From CAXXIC01 sp964534355 (lineage in GTDB: Bacteria; Bacteroidota; Bacteroidia; Bacteroidales; UBA7332): 15,040 nt of DNA. Each line of letters starts with the position of its first letter. Position 1 is the first letter of the stretch. Below the pieces are notes generated by a model. The model had not been told where the DNA came from. It made no database searches and saw nothing but the letters and a program-made list of their open reading frames with translations. The DNA lies in assembly GCA_964534355.1 (NCBI GenBank), contig CAZHNZ010000104.1:1-15040 (forward strand), written 5' to 3'. The position numbers and the translations under genes were made by a program. Shown piece by piece: positions 7,500 to 14,331 of the stretch.

Positions 7500-8459
7500 T
7501 CAGGTTTTTTTCTGCTCAATACGACGTATCATTTCGCTGAATGATTCACCTGTATCTGGAATGTGTATCTCTGTTTTGTGAACAGGAATAAATCGACGAA
7601 ACGGAATCTTCAGCGCAGACACAGAGGCTCTGAGAAATATGGCCAGATAAATAAACGGGGCAAACAGCCATCCGGATTTCGGGTAGTGCTTTTGATAAAA
7701 AATAATCATAGCCCCGTAGAAAATCCGCACATACCTGATGCTGTCTTTTTTGGTACTTTCTCCTTTGTAATGGATAATGGTTTCGGGTAGATAATAGTTT
7801 TGATAACCGGCTTTCAGCAGATTGTATGACAAATCGATATCTTCTCCATACATAAAATAGTCCTCGTCGAGCAAACCGCTCTTTGTCAGTGCCTCAGCCC
7901 TCAAAAGCATACAGGCACCCGACAATACATCCACACGGTGTATGCTGTTTTTGTCAAGATACAATACCCTGTACCTGTCAAACAGTTTTGAGTAAGGAAA
8001 CAGAGATGCCAATCCAAACATTTTACAAAAAGAGTTCCACGGATTGGGCAATCCGCGTTTCGACTCGGGCAGAAACCGGCCGCTTGCATCGATCATCTTC
8101 ACACCTACTCCTCCTGCATCGGGATGAGTATCCATAAACGAGCAAATACGTTGCAGAAAATCCTCACCTACCACCGTATCCGGATTGAGCAGCAAAATAT
8201 ATTTTCCCTTTGCCCGGCGAATAGCCAGATTATTGGCCGAAGAAAAACCGGTATTTTGCCTGTTTTCAATAAACTCAAATTCAGGAAAAAGCGGTTTGAG
8301 GTAGGTCACAGATCCATCAGAAGAGGCATTATCCACCACTATTACCTCGCTATCCAACATTCGTACAGCAGCCCGTACAGAATACAGACATTGCGCCAAA
8401 ATAAGTTTTACGTTGTAGTTAACAATTACAATAGTCAGCTTCTTTTCTTCCGGATTCAT
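7500..8459 (-). CDS. Glycosyltransferase family 2, rhamnosyltransferase (WbbL)-like
   Basis: This is a 319-residue GT-A fold enzyme expected to move a sugar from a nucleotide-sugar donor to a surface glycan or lipid acceptor. The family opening TIVIVNYNVKLILAQCLYSV is clear, followed by VVDNASSDGS (41-50), the conserved NTGFSSANNLAI, and the metal-binding NPD (92-94) in LLLNPDTVV. The acceptor-side motif MYGEDIDLSYNLLKAGY (203-219) and HYKGEST (230-236) place it with WbbL-like rhamnosyltransferases. A hydrophobic stretch near residues 263-281 (WLFAPFIYLAIFLRASVSA) may anchor it to the inner membrane. It starts at an ATG 17 bases after the HAD gene stop, so the two are very likely co-transcribed. 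The sugar and acceptor cannot be named. No other polysaccharide genes are in the window, which suggests a stand-alone function rather than a large capsule cluster. Confidence 0.92.
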   Translation of the reverse strand: MNPEEKKLTIVIVNYNVKLILAQCLYSVRAAVRMLDSEVIVVDNASSDGSVTYLKPLFPEFEFIENRQNTGFSSANNLAIRRAKGKYILLLNPDTVVGEDFLQRICSFMDTHPDAGGVGVKMIDASGRFLPESKRGLPNPWNSFCKMFGLASLFPYSKLFDRYRVLYLDKNSIHRVDVLSGACMLLRAEALTKSGLLDEDYFMYGEDIDLSYNLLKAGYQNYYLPETIIHYKGESTKKDSIRYVRIFYGAMIIFYQKHYPKSGWLFAPFIYLAIFLRASVSALKIPFRRFIPVHKTEIHIPDTGESFSEMIRRIEQKKT

Positions 8460-8476
8460 CTCCCAATAGAACTGTT

Positions 8477-8929
8477 TTATTTCATATTTTTGGCCTTTTC
8501 GATGGCCTCACCAATACGTAAAAAGAAATTTTTCTTCTCATAACTACGTCTTTGTGACACCGTATTCGAAAAATCGTAAGGCATAAATGGTTGATTTTCT
8601 TTAATCATTTGATAAATAATTCCCCAGTCGTGCATTCCCCCCAAATTGCGGTCATCGATAAACAGGTCAACAGTCAGTTTGCGCGAAAAGCTCTCTTCGC
8701 TACGTTCGCCGGGATAGGTCTCGTTGACAGCGTAAAACTCTACATTTCTTGTTCTGCAGTATTCAACTGCCTCTTCCAGCAGCGCGCCCTCTCTTACCGT
8801 CCACAATATGAGGAAATGTCCATCTTTTTGCAATTCACGCAAAGTCTCGATGGCAAACGGTATGGGTCTTCCTATTTTCGGATACTCGTGCTCTACGATA
8901 GTTCCATCAAAATCAACAGCAATAGTCAT
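8477..8929 (-). CDS. Small HAD-superfamily hydrolase, BT0820-like
   Basis: This 150-residue protein carries a complete HAD phosphatase active site: nucleophile D6 and acid/base D8 in VDFDGT, T44 in LWTVREG, K84 in SRKLTVD, and D92-D93 in FIDDRN. It therefore probably removes phosphate from a small molecule through an aspartyl-phosphate intermediate. There is no room for a large cap domain, so the substrate could be bulky, or a partner could complete the site. Its length and overall pattern recall the Bacteroides HAD protein BT0820, recognised from memory and not by a search. Its ATG overlaps the recR stop as ATGA, suggesting coupled translation, and the glycosyltransferase follows 17 bases later. 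That placement makes a sugar-phosphate or lipid-phosphate substrate plausible but not shown. The last 35 residues are polar and charged. Confidence 0.88.
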   Translation of the reverse strand: MTIAVDFDGTIVEHEYPKIGRPIPFAIETLRELQKDGHFLILWTVREGALLEEAVEYCRTRNVEFYAVNETYPGERSEESFSRKLTVDLFIDDRNLGGMHDWGIIYQMIKENQPFMPYDFSNTVSQRRSYEKKNFFLRIGEAIEKAKNMK

Positions 8930-9543
8930 ATTTTAAAAGCTTCATTAAAAAGTGTTCTGTTTACTATGGAGCGACCAAGCGTTATTTCGTCGGCATACTC
9001 CAGCTCATCTCCTATCGAAATGCCCCGGGCAATAATCGATACTTTGACATCAAATGATGCCAGTTTTCTGAAAATATAGAAATTCGTAGTATCACCCTCC
9101 ATCGTGGTGCTGAGAGCTAAAATAACCTCTTTAACGCCACCTCCGGAAATTCTATCAACCAAACTCTCTATTTGCAAATCAGCAGGGCCTACACCCTCCA
9201 TGGGAGAAATAATTCCGCCCAATACGTGATACAAACCTTTAAATTGCATAGTATTCTCCACTGCCATTAGCTCCTTTACGTTTTCGACGACACACACAGT
9301 GGTGTTATCTCTGTTCGTGTTGACGCAAATGCCACAAACTTCTGAGTCTGATATATTGTGGCAAACCCGGCAATAACGTATGTTTTTTCGTAATTCAATC
9401 AGAGATTGCCCAAGTGCCACAGCCACCTCTTCTTTTTGACGTAAAAGATACAATACCAATCGCAACGCACTTTTTTTTCCGATGCCGGGAAGTCTAGAGA
9501 ATTCGTTAACTGCATTCTCTAGCAATATTGAGGGATATTCCAT
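8926..9543 (-). CDS. recR: Recombination protein RecR
   Basis: RecR works with RecO, and in some species RecF, to load RecA onto single-stranded gaps during recombinational repair. The 205-residue protein has every family feature. These are a helix-hairpin-helix at the start (RLPGIGKKSALRL, 17-29), a four-cysteine zinc site (C58, C61, C70, C73), a Toprim domain opening with VCVVEN (E87) and continuing through YHVLGG and LSTTMEGDTTNFYI, and the C-terminal motif LEYADEITLGRSIVNR. The segment before that reads GISIGDE where many RecR proteins have GIPVGGD, a modest change. The ATG at 9541-9543 gives normal length. It leads a leftward operon with the HAD hydrolase, whose start overlaps the recR stop by four bases. 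A TACTTTTG promoter box lies about 70 bases upstream. Confidence 0.97.
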   Translation of the reverse strand: MEYPSILLENAVNEFSRLPGIGKKSALRLVLYLLRQKEEVAVALGQSLIELRKNIRYCRVCHNISDSEVCGICVNTNRDNTTVCVVENVKELMAVENTMQFKGLYHVLGGIISPMEGVGPADLQIESLVDRISGGGVKEVILALSTTMEGDTTNFYIFRKLASFDVKVSIIARGISIGDELEYADEITLGRSIVNRTLFNEAFKI

Positions 9544-9613
9544 CTATAACAGGCCGATAATAAGTCAGATTACTATTCGATTTTTGTTTGTCTCATTTTC
9601 AGATTTGACAGTA

Positions 9614-9621
9614 CAAAAGTA
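9614..9621 (-). promoter_or_regulatory. Candidate promoter -7 box of the recR operon (TACTTTTG)
   Basis: TACTTTTG on the minus strand matches TAnnTTTG exactly. A CTG, one change from the TTG -33 element, lies 19 bases further upstream at 9641-9643. Transcription from here would cover recR, the HAD gene, the glycosyltransferase and the MFS gene. Confidence 0.55.
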
Positions 9622-9727
9622 ATAAAGATTCTCCGATTATCAGAGTACATAGATAGTTAATTTATTTTCTTTATCCACACTTAAATTAAAATATGCATAA
9701 ACATTGTTTGAATAAAAATTTGAGGTG

Positions 9728-9763
9728 AAAAAAAAGTCCTTACCGAAAATTCGGTAAGGACTT
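9728..9763 (-). terminator. Rho-independent terminator of rpsP
   Basis: A perfect 13-bp stem (AAGTCCTTACCGA at 9734-9746 with TCGGTAAGGACTT at 9751-9763) has a 4-base loop. Read on the minus strand, it runs into eight T residues. It lies 24 bases beyond the rpsP stop and should separate rpsP from recR. Confidence 0.95.
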
Positions 9764-9787
9764 CTAGTCTTTTTTTGAAGTTTGAAT

Positions 9788-10315
9788 TTATTCCGCTGCC
9801 GGAGTTTCTTCAATTGGAGCTTCAACACTCTCTTCTACAACTTCAGAAACATTCTTAGCGGCCAATTTTTGAGCTAACGCTTCAGCTTTAGCTTTATTGA
9901 TCTCTTTTTCAGCTTCTAATCTTTTTGCAGCTTCGATTTTTGCAGCTTCGCTTAATTTCGTTTTTACAGTTTGAACAGATGATAATTTTGTATTCACCCA
10001 TTTCTCAAAACGAGAATCAGCCTCTTCTGCTGTAAATGCACCTTTTGCAACACCACCTAATAAATGTTTTTTCAACAATACACCCTCTTTAGAAAGGATG
10101 CTTCTGGTTGTGTCTGTAGGTTGTGCCCCTACTTGCAGCCAATACAAAGCTCTTTCGAAATTTAAATCTATTGTAGCAGGATTTGTGTTCGGATTATAAG
10201 AACCAATCCTTTCAATAAACTTACCATCTCGTGGAGCCCTGCTGTCAGCAACTACAACCTGATAGAACGCATGTCCTTTGCGTCCAAATCTTTGTAATCT
10301 AATTTTTGTTGCCAT
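9788..10315 (-). CDS. rpsP: 30S ribosomal protein S16 with long C-terminal extension
   Basis: S16 is a primary assembly protein of the 30S ribosomal subunit. The core is textbook: MATKIRLQRFGRKGHAFYQV, then VVADSRAPRDGKFIERIGSYNP and LNFERALYWLQVGAQPTDT in residues 1-69. The family is usually about 80-90 residues, but this protein is 175. The extension (about 90-175) has a first part resembling a folded linker (AFTAEEADSRFEKWV), then an Ala/Glu/Lys-rich, probably helical stretch (115-154), and an acidic tail ending in ETPAAE. Long tails of this sort are, from memory, common in Bacteroidetes S16, and their job is unknown. The gene is transcribed on its own, with a good promoter and a strong terminator. 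It is not followed by rimM, trmD or rplS, its partners in many other bacteria. Confidence 0.97.
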   Translation of the reverse strand: MATKIRLQRFGRKGHAFYQVVVADSRAPRDGKFIERIGSYNPNTNPATIDLNFERALYWLQVGAQPTDTTRSILSKEGVLLKKHLLGGVAKGAFTAEEADSRFEKWVNTKLSSVQTVKTKLSEAAKIEAAKRLEAEKEINKAKAEALAQKLAAKNVSEVVEESVEAPIEETPAAE

Positions 10316-10363
10316 TGATTTTTGTTTTTAAAATAAATTAATAATCGCTTTATATTAGCGGCG

Positions 10364-10393
10364 CAAAGTTACAACATTTTTTCTCACTTACAA
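10364..10393 (-). promoter_or_regulatory. rpsP promoter (TTG, 19-bp spacer, TAACTTTG)
   Basis: On the minus strand TAACTTTG (10371 down to 10364) is preceded by TTG (10393-10391) at exactly 19 bases. Both elements match the Bacteroidetes -33/-7 consensus, making this one of the best promoters in the window. It fits a strongly expressed ribosomal protein gene and gives a leader of about 40 bases. Confidence 0.78.
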
Positions 10394-10603
10394 TATGATG
10401 TATGCTGTTTTTTGATTAAAAAAACGAATAAAATGCAGTAAAAAAATTTTTATAATAATAAAACCTCTATCAGAATCAATAATCTTCGAGTTGTCATCTT
10501 GCTATCGTCGCATTTTTTTTAGTAATAATAAATGTTTAAGTTCATACAATAAGTGTATTTGCGTGAAAATAAATGACGTGGTTGAAAAAAAAACACGAAA
10601 TAC

Positions 10604-10634
10604 TTTGCTAATTAAATATAAGTTTGTACTTTTG
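10604..10634 (+). promoter_or_regulatory. Promoter of the TetR-type regulator (TTTG, 19-bp spacer, TACTTTTG)
   Basis: TTTG at 10604-10607 and TACTTTTG at 10627-10634 are separated by 19 bases, matching both consensus elements. A second overlapping box, TAAGTTTG (10619-10626), lies just upstream but without a well-spaced -33 element. The leader would be about 65 bases. I see no clear palindromic operator of the sort TetR proteins use for self-repression. Confidence 0.72.
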
Positions 10635-10706
10635 GGTCGGAAATTACATCAAGCCCATAGGTATTTACTTTAACCCTCAACAATAACAAGTTAAACCCTA
10701 TCAATT

Positions 10707-11486
10707 ATGAAAGAATCACAAGAAGGCGGAGAAGTTACGAAAAAAAAACGTATCCGCAGAAGTAAAAAATTGATTAACAGTGAAATCATGAAAGCTGTTT
10801 CGGTCGTTATCAGCGAACAAGGTTTTGGAAAACTAGGTATCAATTCTGTTGCCATTCAGGCAAAAGTAGAGAAGCCTTTTATTTACAGAAACTATGGTAC
10901 GTTTGATAAAGTACTCGAAGAGTATATTCTTAAAAACGACTATTGGATGAAATTCATTATGCAACGTGCTTTCGAAGGCAAAGTAGATGTTGCAGGTGAT
11001 TTGGATATCCACTCGGTTTTTACTAATTTACTGACAGAGCTTTATCGTGCAATGGACGAAAGTCGTGATTTCAGAAATATCATTCTTTGGGAACTATACG
11101 AAGATACCCCCTTCATTCGTAAAATAGCTCAAAGAAGAGAAACTGAAACAAGAGATGAAATCACAACCCTTGCCAACTATTTTGAAAAAAGCAATGTGGA
11201 TATTACAATGATAACATCTACTATTATTGCGGGTATTTACTATTTGGTGTTGCACAAAAACATTTCTACTTTCTGTGGCATTGACTTCAAGAGTAAAGAC
11301 AGCAAGCGCAGAATGATGGAATCGCTTAAATATCTTTCAAATATGATTTTTGATCAGATTGAAAGAAATAAAGCTGTTGCAACAAGAATGATCAAAAAAG
11401 GTCTTGACTTTGCATTGATTGCTGAAGTAACCGAATTGCCGGTTTCTACTATCGAAGCTTATGCAAAAGAGATTGAAAATGCATAA
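10707..11486 (+). CDS. TetR/AcrR-like transcriptional regulator with C-terminal extension
   Basis: This 259-residue protein begins with a basic region (KKKRIRRSKK, 12-21). A TetR-type DNA-binding domain follows, about residues 22-70: KLINSEIMKAVSVVISEQGF, GINSVAIQAKVEKPFIYRNYG and FDKVLEEYI, where V54 to Y63 falls on the recognition helix. Residues 80-222 are mostly helical and match the ligand-binding and dimer half of the family only in general shape. It ends with an extra segment (about 225-259, TRMIKKGLDFALIAEVTELP and on to ENA) that looks like a second helix-turn-helix and makes the protein longer than the usual 190-210 residues. It has its own promoter and terminator, with no neighbouring transporter or enzyme on its strand, so the target genes are unknown and may lie elsewhere. 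The start ATG follows a leader with no clear ribosome binding site. Confidence 0.85.
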   Translation: MKESQEGGEVTKKKRIRRSKKLINSEIMKAVSVVISEQGFGKLGINSVAIQAKVEKPFIYRNYGTFDKVLEEYILKNDYWMKFIMQRAFEGKVDVAGDLDIHSVFTNLLTELYRAMDESRDFRNIILWELYEDTPFIRKIAQRRETETRDEITTLANYFEKSNVDITMITSTIIAGIYYLVLHKNISTFCGIDFKSKDSKRRMMESLKYLSNMIFDQIERNKAVATRMIKKGLDFALIAEVTELPVSTIEAYAKEIENA

Positions 11487-11508
11487 TCCCGCATTTTAAT
11501 AAAAAATG

Positions 11509-11543
11509 AAGGGGCTTTCTGATATTTAGAAAGCCCCTTTTTT
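11509..11543. terminator. Terminator after the TetR-type gene, probably two-way
   Basis: AAGGGGCTTTCT (11509-11520) pairs with AGAAAGCCCCTT (11528-11539), a perfect 12-bp stem with a 7-base loop followed by T residues. On the other strand the stem runs into TTCATTTTTT, so it probably also ends the convergent RlpA-like gene, whose stop lies directly beside it. Confidence 0.9.
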
Positions 11544-12006
11544 ATTTAAAGATAAAGTTATCAGGTATCATCATTTCACGACCACACGCTTTAAACAAGA
11601 TGGAATATCTCAAAGCCAATGAATCGGCATAGAAGAAATCCCTGAGCCTGTCGGCCTCCTCAACTATAACAACTGTGTGTCCTGATTGCACCATTCCAAT
11701 ACTCACAGCTGCGGCAAAAGAGATATCAATCACCCGGTTGCAATGAAAAGGCCCCCGATCTGTTACCTTAACCAATACAAACTTTCCGTTATCCACATTG
11801 GTCACTTTCAAAATCGTGCCTAAAGGATATTTCCGGTGCGCTGCCACATAACTTCCCGATGTATATCTCTCACCATTTGTCATTTTCCTACCTTCAAGCC
11901 GGTGCGAATAGAACGAAACGCGCCCACGTTCAACCTTATTTTCAGTAGAATAAAGCGAAATAGCAGTGAATGTCAAGAAATACAAAATCAGAAAAAAATG
12001 TTTCAT
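11542..12006 (-). CDS. RlpA-like double-psi beta-barrel protein, exported
   Basis: The 154-residue protein has a signal peptide (MKHFFLILYFLTFTAISLYS, 1-20) and then a single RlpA-type double-psi beta-barrel domain. Family motifs are visible: GRVSFYSHRLEGRKMTNGERY, AAHRKYPLGTILKVTN (H57), VKVTDRGPF (D83) and RVIDISFAAAVSIGM. In Pseudomonas RlpA, a lytic transglycosylase that cuts stem-peptide-free septal peptidoglycan, the matching His and Asp are needed for activity, so this protein may be active too. It lacks the lipobox cysteine and SPOR domain of longer RlpA proteins and would be a soluble periplasmic form. The last 35 residues do not belong to the barrel. The ATG at 12004-12006 was chosen because it begins a clean signal peptide. 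An ATG two codons earlier is also possible. It lies 75 bases after gdhA, with its own promoter. Confidence 0.88.
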   Translation of the reverse strand: MKHFFLILYFLTFTAISLYSTENKVERGRVSFYSHRLEGRKMTNGERYTSGSYVAAHRKYPLGTILKVTNVDNGKFVLVKVTDRGPFHCNRVIDISFAAAVSIGMVQSGHTVVIVEEADRLRDFFYADSLALRYSILFKACGREMMIPDNFIFK

Positions 12007-12058
12007 GTGCATTAGTTCGAGAAAAAACAGAAGCAATCCTTCTCCATCAGAGCTAAGG

Positions 12059-12089
12059 CAAATATAGGTACTTTTTTCGGATTATACAA
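12059..12089 (-). promoter_or_regulatory. Promoter of the RlpA-like gene, overlapping the gdhA stop
   Basis: On the minus strand TTG (12089-12087) and TATATTTG (12066-12059) lie 20 bases apart, matching both consensus elements. The -33 element is inside the last codons of gdhA, so the RlpA-like gene can be expressed independently even though it follows gdhA directly. Confidence 0.65.
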
Positions 12090-13416
12090 CTCCCTGAGCC
12101 ACCATTGCCCGCGCCACTTTCATAAAACCGGCAATATTTGCGCCCTTCATGTAGTTGATGTACCCACTATTCTCACGCCCAAACTTCACACATTGATTGT
12201 GTATATTCTGCATAATAGTTTTGAGGCGTGCATCTACTTCGTCGGCCGACCACGAAATATGCATAGCGTTTTGTGTCATTTCAAGACCCGATGTGGCCAC
12301 TCCTCCTGCATTAACCGCTTTGCCCGGGCCATAAGGTATTTTGTGATCGATAAACAAATCAATGGCCTCCGGCGTACATCCCATGTTTGATATTTCAGCC
12401 ACATACAACACACCATTTTGAATCAATCTTTCGGCATCTGCTTTGTTCAATTCATTTTGGGTGGCGCACGGCAAGGCAATGTCTGTTTTTATTTCCCAGG
12501 GACGTCTGTCCGGGAAAAACTCTACTCCATATTTTTCGGCATAAGGTTGTACAATATCGTTTGCTGTATCTCTCAGCTCCAGCATATAATCAATTTTCTC
12601 ACCCGAAATTCCATCCGGATCATACACGAAGCCATCAGGCCCCGAAATGGTAATCACTTTGGCGCCCATTTCTGTGGCTTTGGTGGCAGCCCCCCAGGCT
12701 ACATTTCCAAAACCGGAAATCGAAACCCGTTTACCAACAATCGAATCACCACTCATCTGCAACATCTGACTCAGAAAATAGAGTCCGCCAAAGCCGGTGG
12801 CTTCCGGCCTGATCAATGAGCCGCCATACTCGAGACCTTTGCCTGTAAAGGTACCGGTATTTTCGTGCATGAGTTTTCTATACATTCCATATATATAGCC
12901 AATTTCGCGCGCACCTACCCCGATATCTCCGGCCGGAATGTCTGTATTGGGGCCCACATGTCGCCACAATTCTAGCATAAAAGCCTGACAAAAACGCATC
13001 ACCTCTGCATCCGACTTACCCTTTACATTGAAGTCGCTTCCCCCCTTGGCGCCACCCATAGGCAACGTAGTGAGCGCATTTTTGAAAATCTGCTCAAATC
13101 CCAAAAACTTCAGTATGGAAAGATTTACCGAGGGGTGAAACCGCAAACCACCTTTGTAGGGGCCAATTGCATTGTTAAACTGCACCCGATATCCGATATT
13201 CAGCTGCACATTTCCCTTATCATCCACCCACGGCACTTTAAATGTGATTATACGATCGGGTTCGACCAATCGCTCAATTATCTTTAATTTCTCAAATTCA
13301 GGGTGTTGGTTGTAAATATCTTCGATAGATATCAATACCTCTTTAACAGCTTGCAGAAATTCTGCTTCACCCGGATGCCTGGCCTCCAGATCATACATAA
13401 CTCTATTTATATTCAT
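12082..13416 (-). CDS. gdhA: NADP-type glutamate dehydrogenase
   Basis: This enzyme reversibly makes glutamate from 2-oxoglutarate and ammonia and is a main route of ammonia assimilation in gut-type Bacteroidales. The protein has 444 residues, matching the hexameric GDH I class. The substrate-binding region reads GPYKGGLRFHP (85-95, K88) and TLPMGGAKGGSDFN (117-130), where K124 is the catalytic lysine. PAGDIGVGAREIGYIYG (161-177) includes the catalytic D164. The Rossmann fold starts at SISGFGNVAWGAA (232-244). The C-terminal part GPGKAVNAGGVATSGLEMTQNA is also diagnostic. NADP preference is inferred from similarity to the short bacterial GdhA class, not from a residue I can point to with certainty. 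It is transcribed leftward, divergent from hisIE, and I see no terminator between it and the RlpA-like gene, so some read-through is likely. Confidence 0.97.
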   Translation of the reverse strand: MNINRVMYDLEARHPGEAEFLQAVKEVLISIEDIYNQHPEFEKLKIIERLVEPDRIITFKVPWVDDKGNVQLNIGYRVQFNNAIGPYKGGLRFHPSVNLSILKFLGFEQIFKNALTTLPMGGAKGGSDFNVKGKSDAEVMRFCQAFMLELWRHVGPNTDIPAGDIGVGAREIGYIYGMYRKLMHENTGTFTGKGLEYGGSLIRPEATGFGGLYFLSQMLQMSGDSIVGKRVSISGFGNVAWGAATKATEMGAKVITISGPDGFVYDPDGISGEKIDYMLELRDTANDIVQPYAEKYGVEFFPDRRPWEIKTDIALPCATQNELNKADAERLIQNGVLYVAEISNMGCTPEAIDLFIDHKIPYGPGKAVNAGGVATSGLEMTQNAMHISWSADEVDARLKTIMQNIHNQCVKFGRENSGYINYMKGANIAGFMKVARAMVAQGVV

Positions 13417-13442
13417 GGTAACGTGTGTTTTTAAGGTTTCTA

Positions 13443-13450
13443 CAAATATA
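13443..13450 (-). promoter_or_regulatory. Candidate gdhA promoter -7 box (TATATTTG)
   Basis: TATATTTG on the minus strand matches TAnnTTTG and would give a leader of about 20 bases. A -33 TTG at normal spacing is not evident. Confidence 0.5.
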
Positions 13451-13581
13451 ACATTTTTGCAGGTGTGAATATTCTCTTTGCAAGAGATAAATGATACAAA
13501 TTCTGCAAAATTTACAAATTAAAATCAACAACAATCATTACAGGATGAAAACATACAAATAAACATGGTAAAGCAGTAAAA

Positions 13582-13599
13582 TATCAGACAACCCTGATA
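13582..13599. promoter_or_regulatory. Inverted repeat TATCAG-N6-CTGATA between gdhA and hisIE
   Basis: Two perfect 6-base half sites separated by six bases lie in the 286-base divergent gap, about 130 bases upstream of the gdhA box and 65 upstream of the hisIE box. The symmetry and size are compatible with a dimeric regulator site, but a pair this short can occur by chance in AT-rich sequence. Confidence 0.25.
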
Positions 13600-13663
13600 G
13601 CGTCAAATTGCAAATTTAACCCCGCCCCGCCAAAAGGATATGTATATATAGAAAAAAAATAAT

Positions 13664-13671
13664 TATCTTTG
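13664..13671 (+). promoter_or_regulatory. Candidate hisIE promoter -7 box (TATCTTTG)
   Basis: TATCTTTG matches the -7 consensus and would leave a leader of about 25 bases. The -33 position is AT-rich with no clear TTG. Because ftsE follows hisIE by 35 bases with no terminator, this box may drive both genes. Confidence 0.6.
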
Positions 13672-13702
13672 CGCAAATATACCAATTATCAACCAAAGAC
13701 TT

Positions 13703-14296
13703 ATGATTGATTTCAACAAAATGGGCGGTTTAGTGCCCGCTATCATACAAGACAGTCAGACCTCAAAGGTGCTTATGCTCGGGTTTATGAACGAGATGGC
13801 TTACAACAAAACTGTAGAAACAGGCAAAGTAACCTTTTTCAGCCGCACCAAAAACAGACTATGGACAAAGGGCGAAGAGAGTGGTAATTTCCTGAATGTA
13901 AAAAGTATAACAGAAGATTGCGATCAGGACACATTGCTGATAAAGGTAATACCGGTAGGACCGGTATGTCACACCGGAAGCGACACCTGTTTTGATGAAG
14001 TCAACAGCAATCCAATCCTGTTTTTGCAATATTTGCAAAATTTCATCGACAAGCGTTACAACGAGATGCCCGAGGGCTCATATACAACCTCTCTGTTCAA
14101 AAAAGGGGTCAACAGAATGGCTCAAAAAGTAGGTGAAGAGGCCGTTGAAACCGTTATTGAAGCCACCAATGGTACAGATGAAGGATTCCTCTACGAAGCA
14201 TCCGATTTAATCTATCATTTGATTGTATTGCTGACCTCAAAAGGACATAGAATAGAGGATCTGGCGCAAGAGTTAAAGAAAAGACACAAAGAGTAA
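13703..14296 (+). CDS. hisIE: Bifunctional phosphoribosyl-AMP cyclohydrolase / phosphoribosyl-ATP pyrophosphatase
   Basis: HisIE performs the second and third steps of histidine synthesis: removal of pyrophosphate from phosphoribosyl-ATP, then ring opening of phosphoribosyl-AMP. The fusion is complete at 197 residues. The cyclohydrolase half (about 1-105) shows LMLGFMNEMAYNKT, SRTKNRLWTKGEESGN, the metal-binding DCDQDTLL (72-79) and PVCHTGSDTCF (87-97) with its zinc-binding cysteines. The pyrophosphatase half (about 106-197) shows EGSYTTSLFKKGVNRMAQKVGEEAVETVIEA split over residues 123-153, with the acidic metal site GEEAVE, and then EASDLIYHLIVLL. None of the other his genes is in the window, so the gene either sits apart from the pathway or the rest lies outside. 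It is 35 bases ahead of ftsE on the same strand. Confidence 0.97.
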   Translation: MIDFNKMGGLVPAIIQDSQTSKVLMLGFMNEMAYNKTVETGKVTFFSRTKNRLWTKGEESGNFLNVKSITEDCDQDTLLIKVIPVGPVCHTGSDTCFDEVNSNPILFLQYLQNFIDKRYNEMPEGSYTTSLFKKGVNRMAQKVGEEAVETVIEATNGTDEGFLYEASDLIYHLIVLLTSKGHRIEDLAQELKKRHKE

Positions 14297-14331
14297 TATC
14301 AGGACAGATAACAATTTAATTCCCTTTTTAA

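Larger units (their letters stand above)
10316..10706. other. AT-rich divergent intergenic region between rpsP and the TetR-type gene
   Basis: This 391-base gap holds the rpsP promoter on the minus strand near its left end and the TetR-type promoter on the plus strand near its right end. The middle (about 10400-10600) is AT-rich with runs of A and T. I see no coding frame with support, no hairpin followed by T residues, and no RNA gene. A CGCT/AGCG inverted repeat (10346-10360) lies in the rpsP leader and could be a weak RNA hairpin. Confidence 0.6.

Noticed and set aside
7466..7519. Upstream TTG start that would lengthen the MFS transporter to 438 residues
   Set aside because: The added 18 residues are polar and charged, overlap the glycosyltransferase end and begin with TTG. 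The ATG at 7463-7465 begins a normal cytoplasmic N-terminus for the family.
9640..9828. 62-residue minus-strand open frame downstream of rpsP
   Set aside because: It crosses the rpsP terminator and the end of rpsP in another frame, and is low in complexity.
10400..10600. Possible small RNA or small gene in the AT-rich gap
   Set aside because: The single short open frame has no family pattern, and I found no terminator hairpin or structured repeat to mark an RNA gene.
12007..12036. TTG start that would lengthen the RlpA-like protein by ten residues
   Set aside because: The ATG at 12004-12006 begins a clean signal peptide. The longer form places an acidic, hydrophobic stretch before it.
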